Part shown: one piece after another, positions 55,263-64,000 of the stretch | Layout of the letters: each line of letters opens with the position of its first letter | Numbering within the stretch: the first letter of the stretch is position 1 | Origin: Haloarcula halobia | GTDB taxonomy: Archaea; Halobacteriota; Halobacteria; Halobacteriales; Haloarculaceae | Direction: 5' to 3' | DNA length: 64,000 nt | Assembly: GCF_029338255.1 (NCBI RefSeq) | Contig: NZ_CP119787.1 | Location: forward strand, 1,302,001 to 1,366,000 | Position numbers and translations under genes: made by a program | The notes under the pieces: model-generated | Seen by the model: only the letters and a program-made list of their open reading frames with translations | Told to the model about the DNA's origin: nothing | Databases searched by the model: none

Positions 55263-56786
55263 ATGGCTCGGCTGTTCGGTGTACGGGGTGAGAGGCTATC
55301 CCGCTCGACGGGGGTGACGGGAAAGCGCTGGCGATGGCTCGGTGGCCTGGTGTTGCTCGTCCCCGGTATCGCGGTCGGTATCGCAACTGTCGTACAGCTG
55401 TTCAACTCCGAGGCCCCGGCGCGCTGGCGACTCGTGACCGGGGCCGCGCTCTTCTGTCTCAGTCTCCCGCTCGTCGTCGGCGCCGCCTGGCTCGCCACGA
55501 GTGACTACGAGCCGGCAGACGTCAAGCGCGTCGTCTCCTGGTCGCTGGCCGGTTCGCTCCCCATTACGGCCCTGGCGCTGGTGGTCGTCGGCTACCAGCA
55601 GGCACACGGCGTCTCGGTGGCCCAACCGCTGCTGGTCACCGCGTGGGTCGCGGGGACGGGAGCGGTCGGCGGGTTGCTCACCGGCGTCTACGACGTCAGC
55701 CGGGAACGCGAGCGGGTCCGCAGTACCCGCGCCGAGAACCGACTCAGCGCCATCGTCGAAGCCTCGCCCGTTGCCGTCATCGCCATCGACAGCGACGGCA
55801 TCGTCCAGACGTGGTCGAGCGGGGCCGAGCGGCTGTTTGGCTGGACGGCCGGGGAGGTGCTGGGCGAACCGTATCCGCTCGTCCCGGAGGACCGCCGCGA
55901 GGAGTTCCGCCGGCACAAACAGCGCGTCGACAAGGGGTACGTCATCGACGGCATCGAAACGCAGCGACAGCGCAAGGACGGGGCGCTCGTCGACGTGAGC
56001 CTCTGGTCGGCCCCCATCAACGACCCCGACGAGTCGGTGTCCGGACACATGATCGCCATCGCGGACGTGACCGACCGGAAACAGCGCGAACAGCAACTCG
56101 CGGTGCTCGAGCGCGTCCTCCGCCACGACATCCGGAACACGGTCAACGTCATCGAGGGGCGGGGCGACCTTCTCCTACGGGAACTCGACGACGAGGCGAA
56201 CCTGTCGGCGGCCAGCCGCATCGTCGAGCGGGCCCGGCGGCTCGAACGGCTCAGCGAGAAGGCCCGCGACGTGACCAACGTGCTCCGGGGCGGCGAGAAC
56301 GCCGGCGTCGTCGACGTCGTCGACCTGGTCCGGGAACAGCGCCGGCGCATCGGCCGGGAGTACCCCGACTGTGACATCCGTCTGGACGCGCCGTCGTCGG
56401 CCACCGTCTCCGGCGACCAGCGCCTGGGCATCGCCATCCGCGAGGCCGTCGAGAACGCCGTCGTCCACGGCTACCGGGAGACGCCGGACGGGGAGCCGGC
56501 CTACGTCAGTCTCGAGGTGCGACACGAGGACGAGTACGTCGTCGTCACCGTCACCGACACCGGGCCGGGGATTCCCGAGCGGGAACGCAAACCGCTGTCC
56601 GCCGAGACGGAGACGAGCCTCCAGCACGGTAGCGGCATCGGCCTCTGGTCGATTCACTGGCTGGTCCGCAGCATCGGCGGCGAGGTGACCATCTCCGACC
56701 GCGATCCCCACGGTGCGGTCGTGACCCTCCAGCTTCCGGAAGCGCCCGAGTCGCTCCTGATCCCCGATAGCCGGCGGACAGATTGA
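55263..56786 (+). CDS. Membrane PAS sensor histidine kinase
   Basis: The 507-residue protein has four membrane helices in residues 18-150 and a PAS domain (about 165-280, around SGAERLFGWTAGEVLG). The H-box is VLRHDIRN with His288. The ATPase domain has IREAVENAVVHG (N box), DTGPGIP (G1) and GSGIGLWS (G2). No receiver domain or response regulator is nearby. The ATG at 55263 is chosen because a TTTTAAT box lies 26-32 bases upstream; the longer frame would overlap the divergent DUF192 gene. Confidence 0.88.
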   Translation: MARLFGVRGERLSRSTGVTGKRWRWLGGLVLLVPGIAVGIATVVQLFNSEAPARWRLVTGAALFCLSLPLVVGAAWLATSDYEPADVKRVVSWSLAGSLPITALALVVVGYQQAHGVSVAQPLLVTAWVAGTGAVGGLLTGVYDVSRERERVRSTRAENRLSAIVEASPVAVIAIDSDGIVQTWSSGAERLFGWTAGEVLGEPYPLVPEDRREEFRRHKQRVDKGYVIDGIETQRQRKDGALVDVSLWSAPINDPDESVSGHMIAIADVTDRKQREQQLAVLERVLRHDIRNTVNVIEGRGDLLLRELDDEANLSAASRIVERARRLERLSEKARDVTNVLRGGENAGVVDVVDLVREQRRRIGREYPDCDIRLDAPSSATVSGDQRLGIAIREAVENAVVHGYRETPDGEPAYVSLEVRHEDEYVVVTVTDTGPGIPERERKPLSAETETSLQHGSGIGLWSIHWLVRSIGGEVTISDRDPHGAVVTLQLPEAPESLLIPDSRRTD

Positions 56787-56812
56787 TTACCGTCGCTCCC
56801 GGACCGACGGGC

Positions 56813-57391
56813 GTGGAGAAAGCGCCCGGCGGCACCTCGGTCGGGGTCGACGACCCGTACGCACACGTCGACCGGTGTGACTTCGTGACCGACGAGGGGA
56901 AGTGCCGCTGGGCACGCGAACACGGCCACCACGACCCGGCGTTCGCGAACGCGCGCAGCGCCGACGGCTTCCGCTGTCCCGCCGCCCTCGGCAGGGCCGA
57001 GGACGCCGACGGGACGGCCACTGACACCGGACGGGCTGAGCCCGAGTGGAAGTGGGCCGACTGCCCGCACTTCCGCTGTCGCAACCACGAGCGGGCCTGC
57101 GTCCGGTGTGGACTCGAGGAGCGCCGGATGGCCCACGCCGACGAGCGACCGCTCCTCGAGGAACACCACCTCTCGTACCGGGACGGGGCGAGCGACGACG
57201 ACCTGGACCACGAGATAACCGTCTACCTCTGTCGGTGGTGTCACGCCAAGGTCCACGGCTCGTGGGCGCGCGTCGACGACGACGCGGCACCGGATCCCGA
57301 GGCCATCGCCGAACAGGAGGGCCGGCGTGCCAGAGAACAGTCCGAACTCGGGTTCGAGTCGGCCGCCGACCGCTATACTGATGACAACTGA
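56813..57391 (+). CDS. Zinc-binding protein, HNH-like (haloarchaeal DUF7097 type)
   Basis: The 192-residue protein has many Cys/His: CDFVTDEGKCRWAREHGHH, CPHFRCRNHERACVRCGLEERRM, and HHLSYRD with CRWCHAKVHG, the latter like an HNH/zinc module. It is a conserved haloarchaeal family of unknown function; nuclease activity is possible. The GTG start has a GATTGATTA box about 27 bases upstream. Confidence 0.82.
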   Translation: MEKAPGGTSVGVDDPYAHVDRCDFVTDEGKCRWAREHGHHDPAFANARSADGFRCPAALGRAEDADGTATDTGRAEPEWKWADCPHFRCRNHERACVRCGLEERRMAHADERPLLEEHHLSYRDGASDDDLDHEITVYLCRWCHAKVHGSWARVDDDAAPDPEAIAEQEGRRAREQSELGFESAADRYTDDN

Positions 57392-57494
57392 CAGGCTCCT
57401 GTCGGCATCGCTACGTGTGTCCCCCGGCGAGTATCACATCTGATAGCGAGGACTGTAACGATTAAGTCCCCGCTCGGGAAATACGTCGCCACTC

Positions 57495-58583
57495 GTGAAG
57501 GCTCCGGAGGTATCGAAGCGGTCCCTGGGGATGGGATACGTGGTGGGCACGGGCGTCGTGCTCTCGATCGCGCTCGTGCTCCACGCTATCACCGCGATGC
57601 AGGTCGGCCTCTATGCCCTCCTGGTCGTCTGTTCGGGACTGGTCCCGGCGCTCTCGCTCGTCGGAGCGAACTACTGGCTCCCCCGGAGCGGCCTCGACGG
57701 CGAGGAGGTGTGGACAGTCGCCGAGTGGGGCGGGTTCGGCATCGCCATCCTCACGCTCGCGAACGTCGCAGTCCTCCTCGCCGACGTCGAACTCGTCCGG
57801 TACACCCCGGGACTCCTCGCCAGCAGCATCGCCGTGGGCGGGTTCGTCGGCATCCTCGTGGGTGCCCTGCTCGAACTCCGCCGCTCGGCCCGTCGCCTCT
57901 CACAGAGCAACGACGTGCTCAACCGCGTCCTCCGTCACGACATGCGAAACGACCTCAACGTGGCGCTCGGCCACCTGAGCCAGCTCGAACGGACGGCCGA
58001 CGGCGAGGCCGCCGAACACGCCGACCGTCTCCGGGAGACCATCGACGACATGGCGACGACGACCGAAAAGGCCCGGCAGATAGACGTGGCGCTCGCGGCC
58101 GACCGGCGGTCACAGCGTCCCGTCGACGTGGTGCCGTACGTCCGCGACCGCGTGGCGGCGGTCCGGCGAGCCTACCCCGAGGCCACCGTCGAACTGGACT
58201 GCCCCGACGAACTCGTGGTCCACGCGGACTGGTTGCTCGGGACGGTGCTCGACAACCTCGTCGAGAACGCGGTGGTCCACAGCGAGGGGACCCCCTCGCT
58301 CAGCGTCGTCGTCGAGCGCCGTGGCACCACCGCACACGTCCAGGTCCGCGACGACTGTCCCGCCATCCCGGACGCGGAGCTCGACGTCTTCTCCGCCGGC
58401 GGCGAGACGCCCCTGCACCACTCGAAAGGTGTCGGGCTCTGGCTGGTCACCTGGGTCGTCGAGAGCTACGGGGGCGACGTCTCCTTCCGGAACACCGAGT
58501 CCGACGGCAACGTCGTCGAACTCGAGCTCCGGACCGCCAGCTGGGTCGAGCGCAGCCGATGGCACGGCCTCCTTGACCGCTGA
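57495..58583 (+). CDS. Membrane histidine kinase, short form
   Basis: The 362-residue protein has four membrane helices in residues 12-125 and no PAS domain. The H-box VLRHDMRNDLNVALGHL contains His148, and the ATPase domain has LDNLVENAVVHSEG (N box), DDCPAIP (G1, with D-C-P in place of the usual D-x-G) and GVGLWLVTW (G2). The altered G1 suggests weakened ATP binding. It resembles the kinase 700 bases upstream in helix layout and H-box. Confidence 0.87.
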   Translation: MKAPEVSKRSLGMGYVVGTGVVLSIALVLHAITAMQVGLYALLVVCSGLVPALSLVGANYWLPRSGLDGEEVWTVAEWGGFGIAILTLANVAVLLADVELVRYTPGLLASSIAVGGFVGILVGALLELRRSARRLSQSNDVLNRVLRHDMRNDLNVALGHLSQLERTADGEAAEHADRLRETIDDMATTTEKARQIDVALAADRRSQRPVDVVPYVRDRVAAVRRAYPEATVELDCPDELVVHADWLLGTVLDNLVENAVVHSEGTPSLSVVVERRGTTAHVQVRDDCPAIPDAELDVFSAGGETPLHHSKGVGLWLVTWVVESYGGDVSFRNTESDGNVVELELRTASWVERSRWHGLLDR

Positions 58584-58602
58584 GCCCGACCCGGTATCAG
58601 GA

Positions 58603-58610
58603 AATATATA
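58603..58610 (+). promoter_or_regulatory. TATA box of the GMP synthase subunit
   Basis: AATATATA lies 26-33 bases before the ATG at 58636 and favours that start over the in-frame ATG at 58618. Confidence 0.6.
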
Positions 58611-58635
58611 CGCGGCGATGGCATTGCCGAGTGTA

Positions 58636-59205
58636 ATGACCCGAATCGCCGTCATCGACAACCACGGGCAGTTCACGCACCTCGAACAGCGTGCGCTGCG
58701 TGACATGGGCGTCGACGTGGACCTGCTTGACAACACGACGCCGGCCGACGAGATCGCCGCCGACGGCGTCGTCCTCTCGGGCGGCCCGGACATCGAGGAC
58801 ATCGGCAACTGTCCCGACTACCTGGACCTCGAGGTGCCGATATTCGGCATCTGTCTCGGGATGCAACTCATCGCCCAGGAGCTGGGCGGCCGGGTCGGCG
58901 GCGGCGACTACGGCGGCTACGCCGACGTCACCGTCGAGATCCTGGACGAGTCGGACCCGCTCGTGGGGTCGCTGTACCCCGAAACGCGCGTGTGGGCCAG
59001 CCACGCCGACGAAGTCAAGGAGGTCCCCGACGGCTTCGACCGGACCGCCACCTCCGACATCTGCGGCGTCGAGGCGATGAGCAACACCGACGAGGACATC
59101 TACGGCGTCCAGTGGCACCCGGAGGTGGTCCACACTGAGGAGGGCGAGGCCGTCTTCGAGAACTTTGTCGCGGTCTGTGACCAGCGGTCGGTCGCTCGTC
59201 AGTGA
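58636..59205 (+). CDS. guaA: GMP synthase, glutamine amidotransferase subunit A
   Basis: In archaea GMP synthase is split; this 189-residue subunit releases ammonia from glutamine. It has the oxyanion/nucleophile motif GICLGMQ (Cys near 76), and QWHPEVVHTEEGE supplies the His and Glu of the triad. The synthetase subunit is not in the window. The N-terminus TRIAVIDNHGQFTHLEQRAL is typical of the family. Confidence 0.95.
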   Translation: MTRIAVIDNHGQFTHLEQRALRDMGVDVDLLDNTTPADEIAADGVVLSGGPDIEDIGNCPDYLDLEVPIFGICLGMQLIAQELGGRVGGGDYGGYADVTVEILDESDPLVGSLYPETRVWASHADEVKEVPDGFDRTATSDICGVEAMSNTDEDIYGVQWHPEVVHTEEGEAVFENFVAVCDQRSVARQ

Positions 59206-59254
59206 ACCGCGTCAGACGCAGGCTATTTATCGGCACACGAGGTTTGGTTGACAC

Positions 59255-61117
59255 ATGACGGCCACACAGGGGAACCTCGCCAGTCTCTCCCGCTTTATCT
59301 TCCGGGCCCCGAACTGGTACTCGAGCCTCGCGTTTGCCCTGTTGCTCGCCGCCTTTACCGGCATCGCGGCCTTCGACTCCCGGTTCGTCCTCGACGACGC
59401 CTGGCAGGGCGTGTTCTATATCGGCCTCCCGACGGCCATCGCCGGCGCCGTCACCCCCTGGGTCGACCGCCAGTTCGGCGGCCAGCTGACCCCGAACCGT
59501 GCGTCGCTGCTCGCGCTCATCTGTGAGCTCGTCACCATCGCCTTCCTCACCGTCGCGGGCGTCATCGCCCTGATCAGTCCCCGCTTCGGGCAGAACTTCG
59601 TCTTCGACACCCTGCTGGTGGCGCTGGCCTCCATCTTCGCGTTCCGCCTGCTCATCCTGATGGCCGTCTCCAGGCACTCGCTGCTGGCGGCGGTGGTCCC
59701 CGCGAGCGTCCAGACGGTGGCTGCTGCCGCCCTGCTGGCCATCTACAGCGGGGCCACGGCGTTCATCCTTGATAACCCGATGCTGCGCGAGATGCTGGCC
59801 CGCGCCGAGAAGGCCCCGCCCGAGATACAGGGCCTGATCCCGGCCGACTTCGCCCTGCTGGCGGTCATCTGTGCCTTCTACGCGCTTGCGGTCTGGGCGT
59901 TCCTCGTCGTCATCGACCAGCCCTGGCGCTCCTCGCTGGGCGTCTCCGCGCTCGATTTCCTCCGGGGCTTCATCGGCCACATCGCCGAGGGGTCGGACGA
60001 ACTCGAGGCGTTCTTCGAGGACATCGGCGAGGAGGCGCTGGTCCCGGTGACCGTCCTCTCGGTCCGCCGACCCGGCGGCGAGGAGAAGGCCCGCTTCGTC
60101 CTGCCGATGATTCACCCAGGTCCCATGGGCGAGATCGGCGGCGGGAACCTCCCCAAGCGGGTCGCTGACGCCGCCGACGGCCTCGCCTTCCCGCCCCACG
60201 CCACCGCCGGTCACGACTTCAACCTCGTCACCGAGCGCGAGGTCGACACCATCCTCGAGACGGCGGCGACGGCCCACGACCGAATCGAGTACACCGACGC
60301 GGCGACGGCCGGCCACCGCCTGACCGAGGGCGAGGCGACGCTTACGGGCCAGGCCTTCGGCGACGACGCATTCGTCGTCACCACCTACGCCCCCGGCTTC
60401 GCCGACGACGTGGAGTACGCCGTCGGCCTCTCGGCGATGTCCGAGGCACGCTCGGGCGGCCTGGACGACGTCATGCTCGTCGACGCCCACAACAGCAACG
60501 ACGGGCTGGAGGGCGACGATCTTGGCCACGTCGTCCCGGGCAGCCAGCGCTCGTTCGACATGATATACGGCGCTGGGGAACTGGGCGACCTGCTCGCCGA
60601 CGCCGAGACGGGGTCGCTCCGCTGTGGCGTCGCCTGGGACGAGACCCCCTGGGATCCCGCGGAGGGCATCGGCCCGCTGGGCATCCGGGTCTGTGTCTTC
60701 GCGGTCGACGGCCAGACGACGGCCTACGTCCTGATCGACGGCAACAACATGGAACCGGGGCTGCGCGACAGTATCCTCGACACCGTCGACGCCGTCGACA
60801 TGCTCGAGGTGATGACCAGCGACACCCACATCGTCAACACCGTCGAGGCCGAGAACCAGGTCGGCCAGGCCATCCCGCCCGCAGAGATCGTCGCCCTCAT
60901 CGACGACCTGATCGATCGGGCCGTCGCGGACCTCGAACCCGTCGAAGCGGGGATGGAGAGCGAGACCGCCGAGGTCACGGTCTTCGGCAACGACCGCACC
61001 GAGACGCTGGCCTCGACGGCGAACGCGATGGTCTCGCTGGGCGGGGCCCTCGCCGCGGCGTTCATCCTCGCGGTGATGGCCGTCAGCGTCCTCATCTTCT
61101 CGCTGACCGGCTTCTAG
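59255..61117 (+). CDS. DUF2070 membrane protein
   Basis: The 620-residue protein has about six N-terminal membrane helices (residues 20-230). A large cytosolic part (240-590) follows, containing MIHPGPMGEIGGGNLP and AHNSNDGLEGDD, which look like metal or phosphate binding motifs. One last helix closes the protein (GGALAAAFILAVMAVSVLIF). This is a wide-spread archaeal family of unknown function. A TATTTA box is about 30 bases upstream. Confidence 0.93.
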   Translation: MTATQGNLASLSRFIFRAPNWYSSLAFALLLAAFTGIAAFDSRFVLDDAWQGVFYIGLPTAIAGAVTPWVDRQFGGQLTPNRASLLALICELVTIAFLTVAGVIALISPRFGQNFVFDTLLVALASIFAFRLLILMAVSRHSLLAAVVPASVQTVAAAALLAIYSGATAFILDNPMLREMLARAEKAPPEIQGLIPADFALLAVICAFYALAVWAFLVVIDQPWRSSLGVSALDFLRGFIGHIAEGSDELEAFFEDIGEEALVPVTVLSVRRPGGEEKARFVLPMIHPGPMGEIGGGNLPKRVADAADGLAFPPHATAGHDFNLVTEREVDTILETAATAHDRIEYTDAATAGHRLTEGEATLTGQAFGDDAFVVTTYAPGFADDVEYAVGLSAMSEARSGGLDDVMLVDAHNSNDGLEGDDLGHVVPGSQRSFDMIYGAGELGDLLADAETGSLRCGVAWDETPWDPAEGIGPLGIRVCVFAVDGQTTAYVLIDGNNMEPGLRDSILDTVDAVDMLEVMTSDTHIVNTVEAENQVGQAIPPAEIVALIDDLIDRAVADLEPVEAGMESETAEVTVFGNDRTETLASTANAMVSLGGALAAAFILAVMAVSVLIFSLTGF

Positions 61118-61159
61118 CGGGTTCAAGAGATAAGGGACCCCCGGTCGTTGGATTGGCAC

Positions 61160-61822
61160 ATGACGCTCACGGACGCCGTCAAGAACAGCTTCGTCTCCGG
61201 ACTCATCCTGTTGACGCCGCTCGTGGTGACCCTCTTTGTCCTCCGGATTCTCGTCAACTGGTCGCTCCAGTTCGTCGACCCCGTGGTGCAGGGCACGCGC
61301 CTGACACTGTACACGGGCAACGAGATCGCCGCCCAGCTGGTCGCGGCGGTTCTCATCCTCGCCGGCGTCACCCTCGTGGGCTATCTCGCCCAGAAGAGCA
61401 TCGGCCAGCACCTCTTTGGCAACATCGGCCGCGCCGTGAACTTCATCCCGCTGGTCAACACCCTCTATGCCAGCGTCCGCCAGGTCGCGTCGTCGCTCGT
61501 CGAGCGTAACACCGGCTACGAGGGGGTCGCACTCGTCGAGTACCCTCGTGAGGGGGTCTACGCCATCGGCCTGGTCACCGGCGACGGCCCGCCCGAGATG
61601 GAGGCCGTCGCCGACGAGGAACTGTACGCCGTCTTCCTGCCCCACAGCCCCAACCCGACGGCCGGCCGACTCCTCTATCTCCCCGGCGACCAGGTCCACG
61701 AGATCGACATGAGCGTGCGCCGCGGGATGCGACTCGTCGTGACGACAGGGATGGGCGCCGAGTCCGAGTCGAAGCTCCTGCCGGAGCTCGCGAGGGAGAA
61801 CGGCCTCGAACCGAAGAACTGA
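61160..61822 (+). CDS. DUF502 membrane protein
   Basis: The 220-residue protein has two membrane helices (about 13-35 and 52-80) followed by the DUF502 soluble part with GNIGRAVNFIPLVNTLYASVRQV, FLPHSPNPTAGRLLYLPGDQV and RRGMRLVVTTGMG. Family members occur in bacteria and archaea; function is unknown. It follows DUF2070 on the same strand. Confidence 0.92.
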   Translation: MTLTDAVKNSFVSGLILLTPLVVTLFVLRILVNWSLQFVDPVVQGTRLTLYTGNEIAAQLVAAVLILAGVTLVGYLAQKSIGQHLFGNIGRAVNFIPLVNTLYASVRQVASSLVERNTGYEGVALVEYPREGVYAIGLVTGDGPPEMEAVADEELYAVFLPHSPNPTAGRLLYLPGDQVHEIDMSVRRGMRLVVTTGMGAESESKLLPELARENGLEPKN

Positions 61823-61857
61823 CCCCGCAGTTGCGTCGCCTGTCGTCGTGGCCGCGA

Positions 61858-61959
61858 GAAACGCCGTCGAGATTTGAGCCGACGAGTCGCAGCCCCGGAA
61901 CGGCGCGAAGCGCCGCACGCCCGGAACGTCTCGGCCCGTTCAAATCTCGACGGCGTTTC
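61858..61959. repeat. 20-bp inverted repeat with inner hairpin beside tRNA-Ser
   Basis: Perfect 20-base arms at 61858-61877 and 61940-61959 enclose 62 bases that include CGGCGC-GAA-GCGCCG (61901-61915). Arm sequence (GAAACGCCG...GAGATTTGA) resembles the 3' end and flank of the tRNA-Ser that follows at 61986, which reads GAAAACGCCG...GAGATTTGA. It may be a strong terminator or a duplicated tRNA end. Confidence 0.65.
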
Positions 61960-61985
61960 CACTCAACGAAGTGGGTCGTGGAAAA

Positions 61986-62070
61986 CGCCGAGGAGGAGAT
62001 TTGAACTCCTGAGTCCGTGAGGACAGTTGCTCTCGAAGCAACCGCCTTGGCCAGGCTAGGCTACCTCGGC
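61986..62070 (-). tRNA. tRNA-Ser (anticodon CGA)
   Basis: Minus-strand folding gives a 7-bp acceptor stem (GCCGAGG/CCTCGGC) and discriminator G. The anticodon stem is GTTGC/GCAAC with loop TTCGAGA (anticodon CGA, reading UCG). A long variable arm (GTCC-TCAC-GGAC) and a T-arm with TTCAAAT complete a class II tRNA-Ser. It is 85 bases, with no intron visible. Confidence 0.95.
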
Positions 62071-62131
62071 TCACCCTATCGTTCCGCGCTGTCGTCTTTA
62101 GGGGTTTCGATTCGACGTCGGGCACCCCGAC

Positions 62132-63685
62132 TCACCGGTCGTCGTCGTCGTCCACGTCGCCGTACCCACCACCACCCGGCGTCTCGACCCGGAGTGCGGT
62201 CCCGGCCTCGACGTCCAGGGTAACCTTCGCGCCGACCGCCTCGCCGTCGACGAAGTTCCGGCCGGTCGCCCCGTCGTCGCCCCCTTCGAGGCCCCACGGA
62301 GCGTGGCGGCGGCGCTCGGTCAGCAGGGAGACGGTCGCGTCCGTCTCGACGGTGAGCTCGCGGACCAGTCCGTCGCCGCCGCGGTGCTCGCCCGCGCCGC
62401 CGCTGCCACGCCGGAGGCTGTACTCCTCGACCCGGAGCGGGTAGGCCGCCTCCAGTGCCTCGACGGGCGTGTTCAGCGTGTTTGTCATCCCGACCTGGAC
62501 GCCCGACGGGCCGTCGGCGTCGTCGGTCGCGCCCATCCCGCCGCCGATGGTCTCGTAGTAACTGAACGACGGGCCGCCGACGACGAGGTTGTTCATCGTC
62601 CCCTGGCCGGCCGCCGGGACGCGCTCGGGGGCGGCCTCGGCCAGCGCGCGGAAGACGACGTCGGTGACCCGCTGGCTCGTCTCGACGTTTCCACCGACCA
62701 CGGCGGCGGGTGGCGCCGGGTTCAGCAGCGACCCCGGCGGCGCGTGGACCGAGACGGGGTCGTAACAGCCCTGGTTCGGCGGCACGTCGGGGTCGGTCAC
62801 GCACCGCACCACGTAGTAGACGGCGCTCTTGGCGACCGACAGCGGGGCGTTGACGTTCCCGTCGACCTGCGGGGCGGTGCCGGCGAAGTCCACGTCCAGC
62901 TGCGCGCCCTCGACGGTCACCGTCACCTCGATGGGGATGTCCGCGTCCGTGACGCCGTCGCCCTCCATGACGTCGGTGGCGGTGTAGGTGCCGTCCGGTA
63001 TCTCACGGAGCTCGGCCTCGACCCGGTTCCGGGAGTACTCGCGGACGGCGTCGAAGGCCGCGAGCAGGCGGTCGCCGTGGTCGTCCAGCAGGTCCCCGAC
63101 CCGCTCGGCCCCGCGTTCGTTGGCGGCGACCTGGGCCTGCAGGTCGGCCTGGCGTTCGGCGGGGTCGCGGACGTTCGCCGCCAGCAGACTCCACACGTCC
63201 TCGCGGCGCTCGCCGTCGGCGACGAGGCGCAGCGGTGGAATCCGGACGCCCTCCTGGTGTATCTCGCGAGCGCCGGCGGGCATGCTCCCGGGGGCCATCC
63301 CGCCGACGTCGGCGTGGTGGGCCCGCGAGACGGCGTAGCCCACGACGTCGTCGTCGGGGGCGATGGGCGAGACGAGCGTCACGTCCGGGAGGTGGGTCCC
63401 GCCCTCGAAGGGGTCGTTGAGGATGAACACGTCGCCGGGCGCCGGGTCCTCGTCCCGGACCGCGTCGACGGCCTCGGGCATCGCCCCCAGGTGGACGGGG
63501 ATGTGCTCGGCCTGGGCGACCAGTCGACCCGCGTCGTCGAACAGCGCGGTCGAGCAGTCCCGGCGCTCGGTGATGTTCGGGGAGAATGCGCCGTGGACGA
63601 GCACTTCGCCCATCTCCTCGGCGACGCTCTCGAGCTGGTTGCGCAGAATCTCGAGCTCGACGGCGTCGAGATCCGGTGCGGTCAT
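62132..63685 (-). CDS. Hydantoinase B/oxoprolinase-family subunit
   Basis: The 517-residue protein is the B-type subunit of an ATP-dependent 5-oxoprolinase or N-methylhydantoinase. It contains [57 protein letters not shown] and GGGGYGD near the end. The substrate is unsettled: hydantoin, 5-oxoproline and acetone-carboxylase-like reactions share the family. Its ATG overlaps the stop of the A subunit (ATGA). Confidence 0.92.
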   Translation of the reverse strand: MTAPDLDAVELEILRNQLESVAEEMGEVLVHGAFSPNITERRDCSTALFDDAGRLVAQAEHIPVHLGAMPEAVDAVRDEDPAPGDVFILNDPFEGGTHLPDVTLVSPIAPDDDVVGYAVSRAHHADVGGMAPGSMPAGAREIHQEGVRIPPLRLVADGERREDVWSLLAANVRDPAERQADLQAQVAANERGAERVGDLLDDHGDRLLAAFDAVREYSRNRVEAELREIPDGTYTATDVMEGDGVTDADIPIEVTVTVEGAQLDVDFAGTAPQVDGNVNAPLSVAKSAVYYVVRCVTDPDVPPNQGCYDPVSVHAPPGSLLNPAPPAAVVGGNVETSQRVTDVVFRALAEAAPERVPAAGQGTMNNLVVGGPSFSYYETIGGGMGATDDADGPSGVQVGMTNTLNTPVEALEAAYPLRVEEYSLRRGSGGAGEHRGGDGLVRELTVETDATVSLLTERRRHAPWGLEGGDDGATGRNFVDGEAVGAKVTLDVEAGTALRVETPGGGGYGDVDDDDDR

Positions 63686-64000
63686 GCCTCGCCCTCCAGG
63701 TGGAGCGTTCCGCGGTCGTCGACGGCCAGCGACCACGCCGGCGGGACCACGACGGTGCTCTCGCCACCCTCGACGACGGCCGGGCCGGTTCGCTCGCGAC
63801 CGGGCGCCAGCCCCGCCCAGTCGAGCACCGGCGTCTCGTGCCACTCGCCGTCGAAGCGGACCTCGCGGCGGCCGGCGCCCGCGTCGGTCGTCGCCGCGTG
63901 CGACAGCGGCGGCATCTCGTGGTCGACCGTCGCCCGCGCCCGGAGCGTCACCACCTCGACCGGTTCCTCGGGCAAGCGGTAGCCGTGGGCGCGCTCGTGG
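63682..64000 (-). CDS. Hydantoinase A/oxoprolinase-family subunit, partial
   Basis: Only the last 105 or so codons are inside the window; the gene continues beyond the right edge. The visible part includes RTGPAVVEGGESTVVVPPAWS, the typical C-terminal beta region of the A subunit. It overlaps the B-subunit gene by four bases, so the two form an operon. Confidence 0.88.
   Translation of the reverse strand, partial: HERAHGYRLPEEPVEVVTLRARATVDHEMPPLSHAATTDAGAGRREVRFDGEWHETPVLDWAGLAPGRERTGPAVVEGGESTVVVPPAWSLAVDDRGTLHLEGEA

Noticed and set aside
59015-61918. A 967-codon open frame on the minus strand across guaA, DUF2070 and DUF502
   Set aside because: It is antisense to three recognised genes; long antisense frames are normal in GC-rich haloarchaeal DNA, and its residues have no recognisable motifs.

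Overview
The window is a piece of haloarchaeal chromosome (class Halobacteria). It is GC-rich, its proteins are very acidic, and many genes carry a TATA-like box about 25-30 bases before the start codon, which indicates leaderless transcripts. Archaeal markers include thermosome, 20S proteasome alpha and beta, prefoldin beta, Pth2, aEF1A, SMC/ScpA, a Bat-like PAS/GAF/HTH regulator, HalOD1, and the archaeal CoA route (4-phosphopantoate ligase and pantoate kinase). The genus cannot be fixed from the sequence; Haloarculaceae would fit.

Layout. 0-5 kb: small coiled-coil gene, smc, scpA. 5-14 kb: S2P-type protease, DMT transporter, phosphoribosyltransferase, PhzF-like protein, PEP synthase, MDR oxidoreductase, and the decarboxylase MfnA that can supply beta-alanine. 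14.3-16.6 kb: an overlapping gene pair made of a divergent Hsp70/actin-fold ATPase-like protein and a membrane-anchored protein with ten DnaJ-like CxxC motifs. 16.6-26 kb: FilR1-like regulator, VTT membrane protein, a broken LiaF-like gene, metG with an in-frame palindromic insert, NfeD/SPFH membrane proteins, and a Tat-exported beta-helix protein. 26-31 kb: TRAM, YkgJ, MBL-fold, small regulators, methyltransferase, glycosyltransferase, amidohydrolase-like protein. 31-37 kb: thermosome, psmA-psmB, pth2, and surface or membrane proteins. 37-43 kb: dcd, ThiR-type regulator, methyltransferase, thi4, a frameshifted remnant, and two CoA-pathway genes. 43-47 kb: a toxin-antitoxin-like pair, prefoldin beta with DUF3194, secreted and membrane small proteins, bifunctional nuclease, HAD phosphatase. 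47-55 kb: Bat-like regulator, HalOD1, a terpene-cyclase-like gene behind a structured leader, an EF1A gene, citramalate synthase. 55-64 kb: two membrane histidine kinases flanking a zinc protein, GMP synthase glutaminase, DUF2070, DUF502, tRNA-Ser(CGA) beside an odd inverted repeat, and a hydantoinase/oxoprolinase operon cut by the window edge.

How the genes connect. MfnA (beta-alanine), pantoate kinase and phosphopantoate ligase serve CoA synthesis. Thi4 and the ThiR-type regulator serve thiamine synthesis. Thermosome, prefoldin, proteasome and possibly the Hsp70-like/zinc-finger pair concern protein quality. NfeD, SPFH and the VTT protein concern the membrane.

The best candidates for something undescribed are the Hsp70-like/CxxC pair (14370-16561) and the class I terpene-cyclase-like gene with its leader (50089-51320). 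Secondary leads are the palindromic insert in metG, the PIN-like protein missing acidic residues, and the tRNA-Ser-like inverted repeat at 61858-61959. No CRISPR array, complete insertion sequence, prophage or rRNA was seen.
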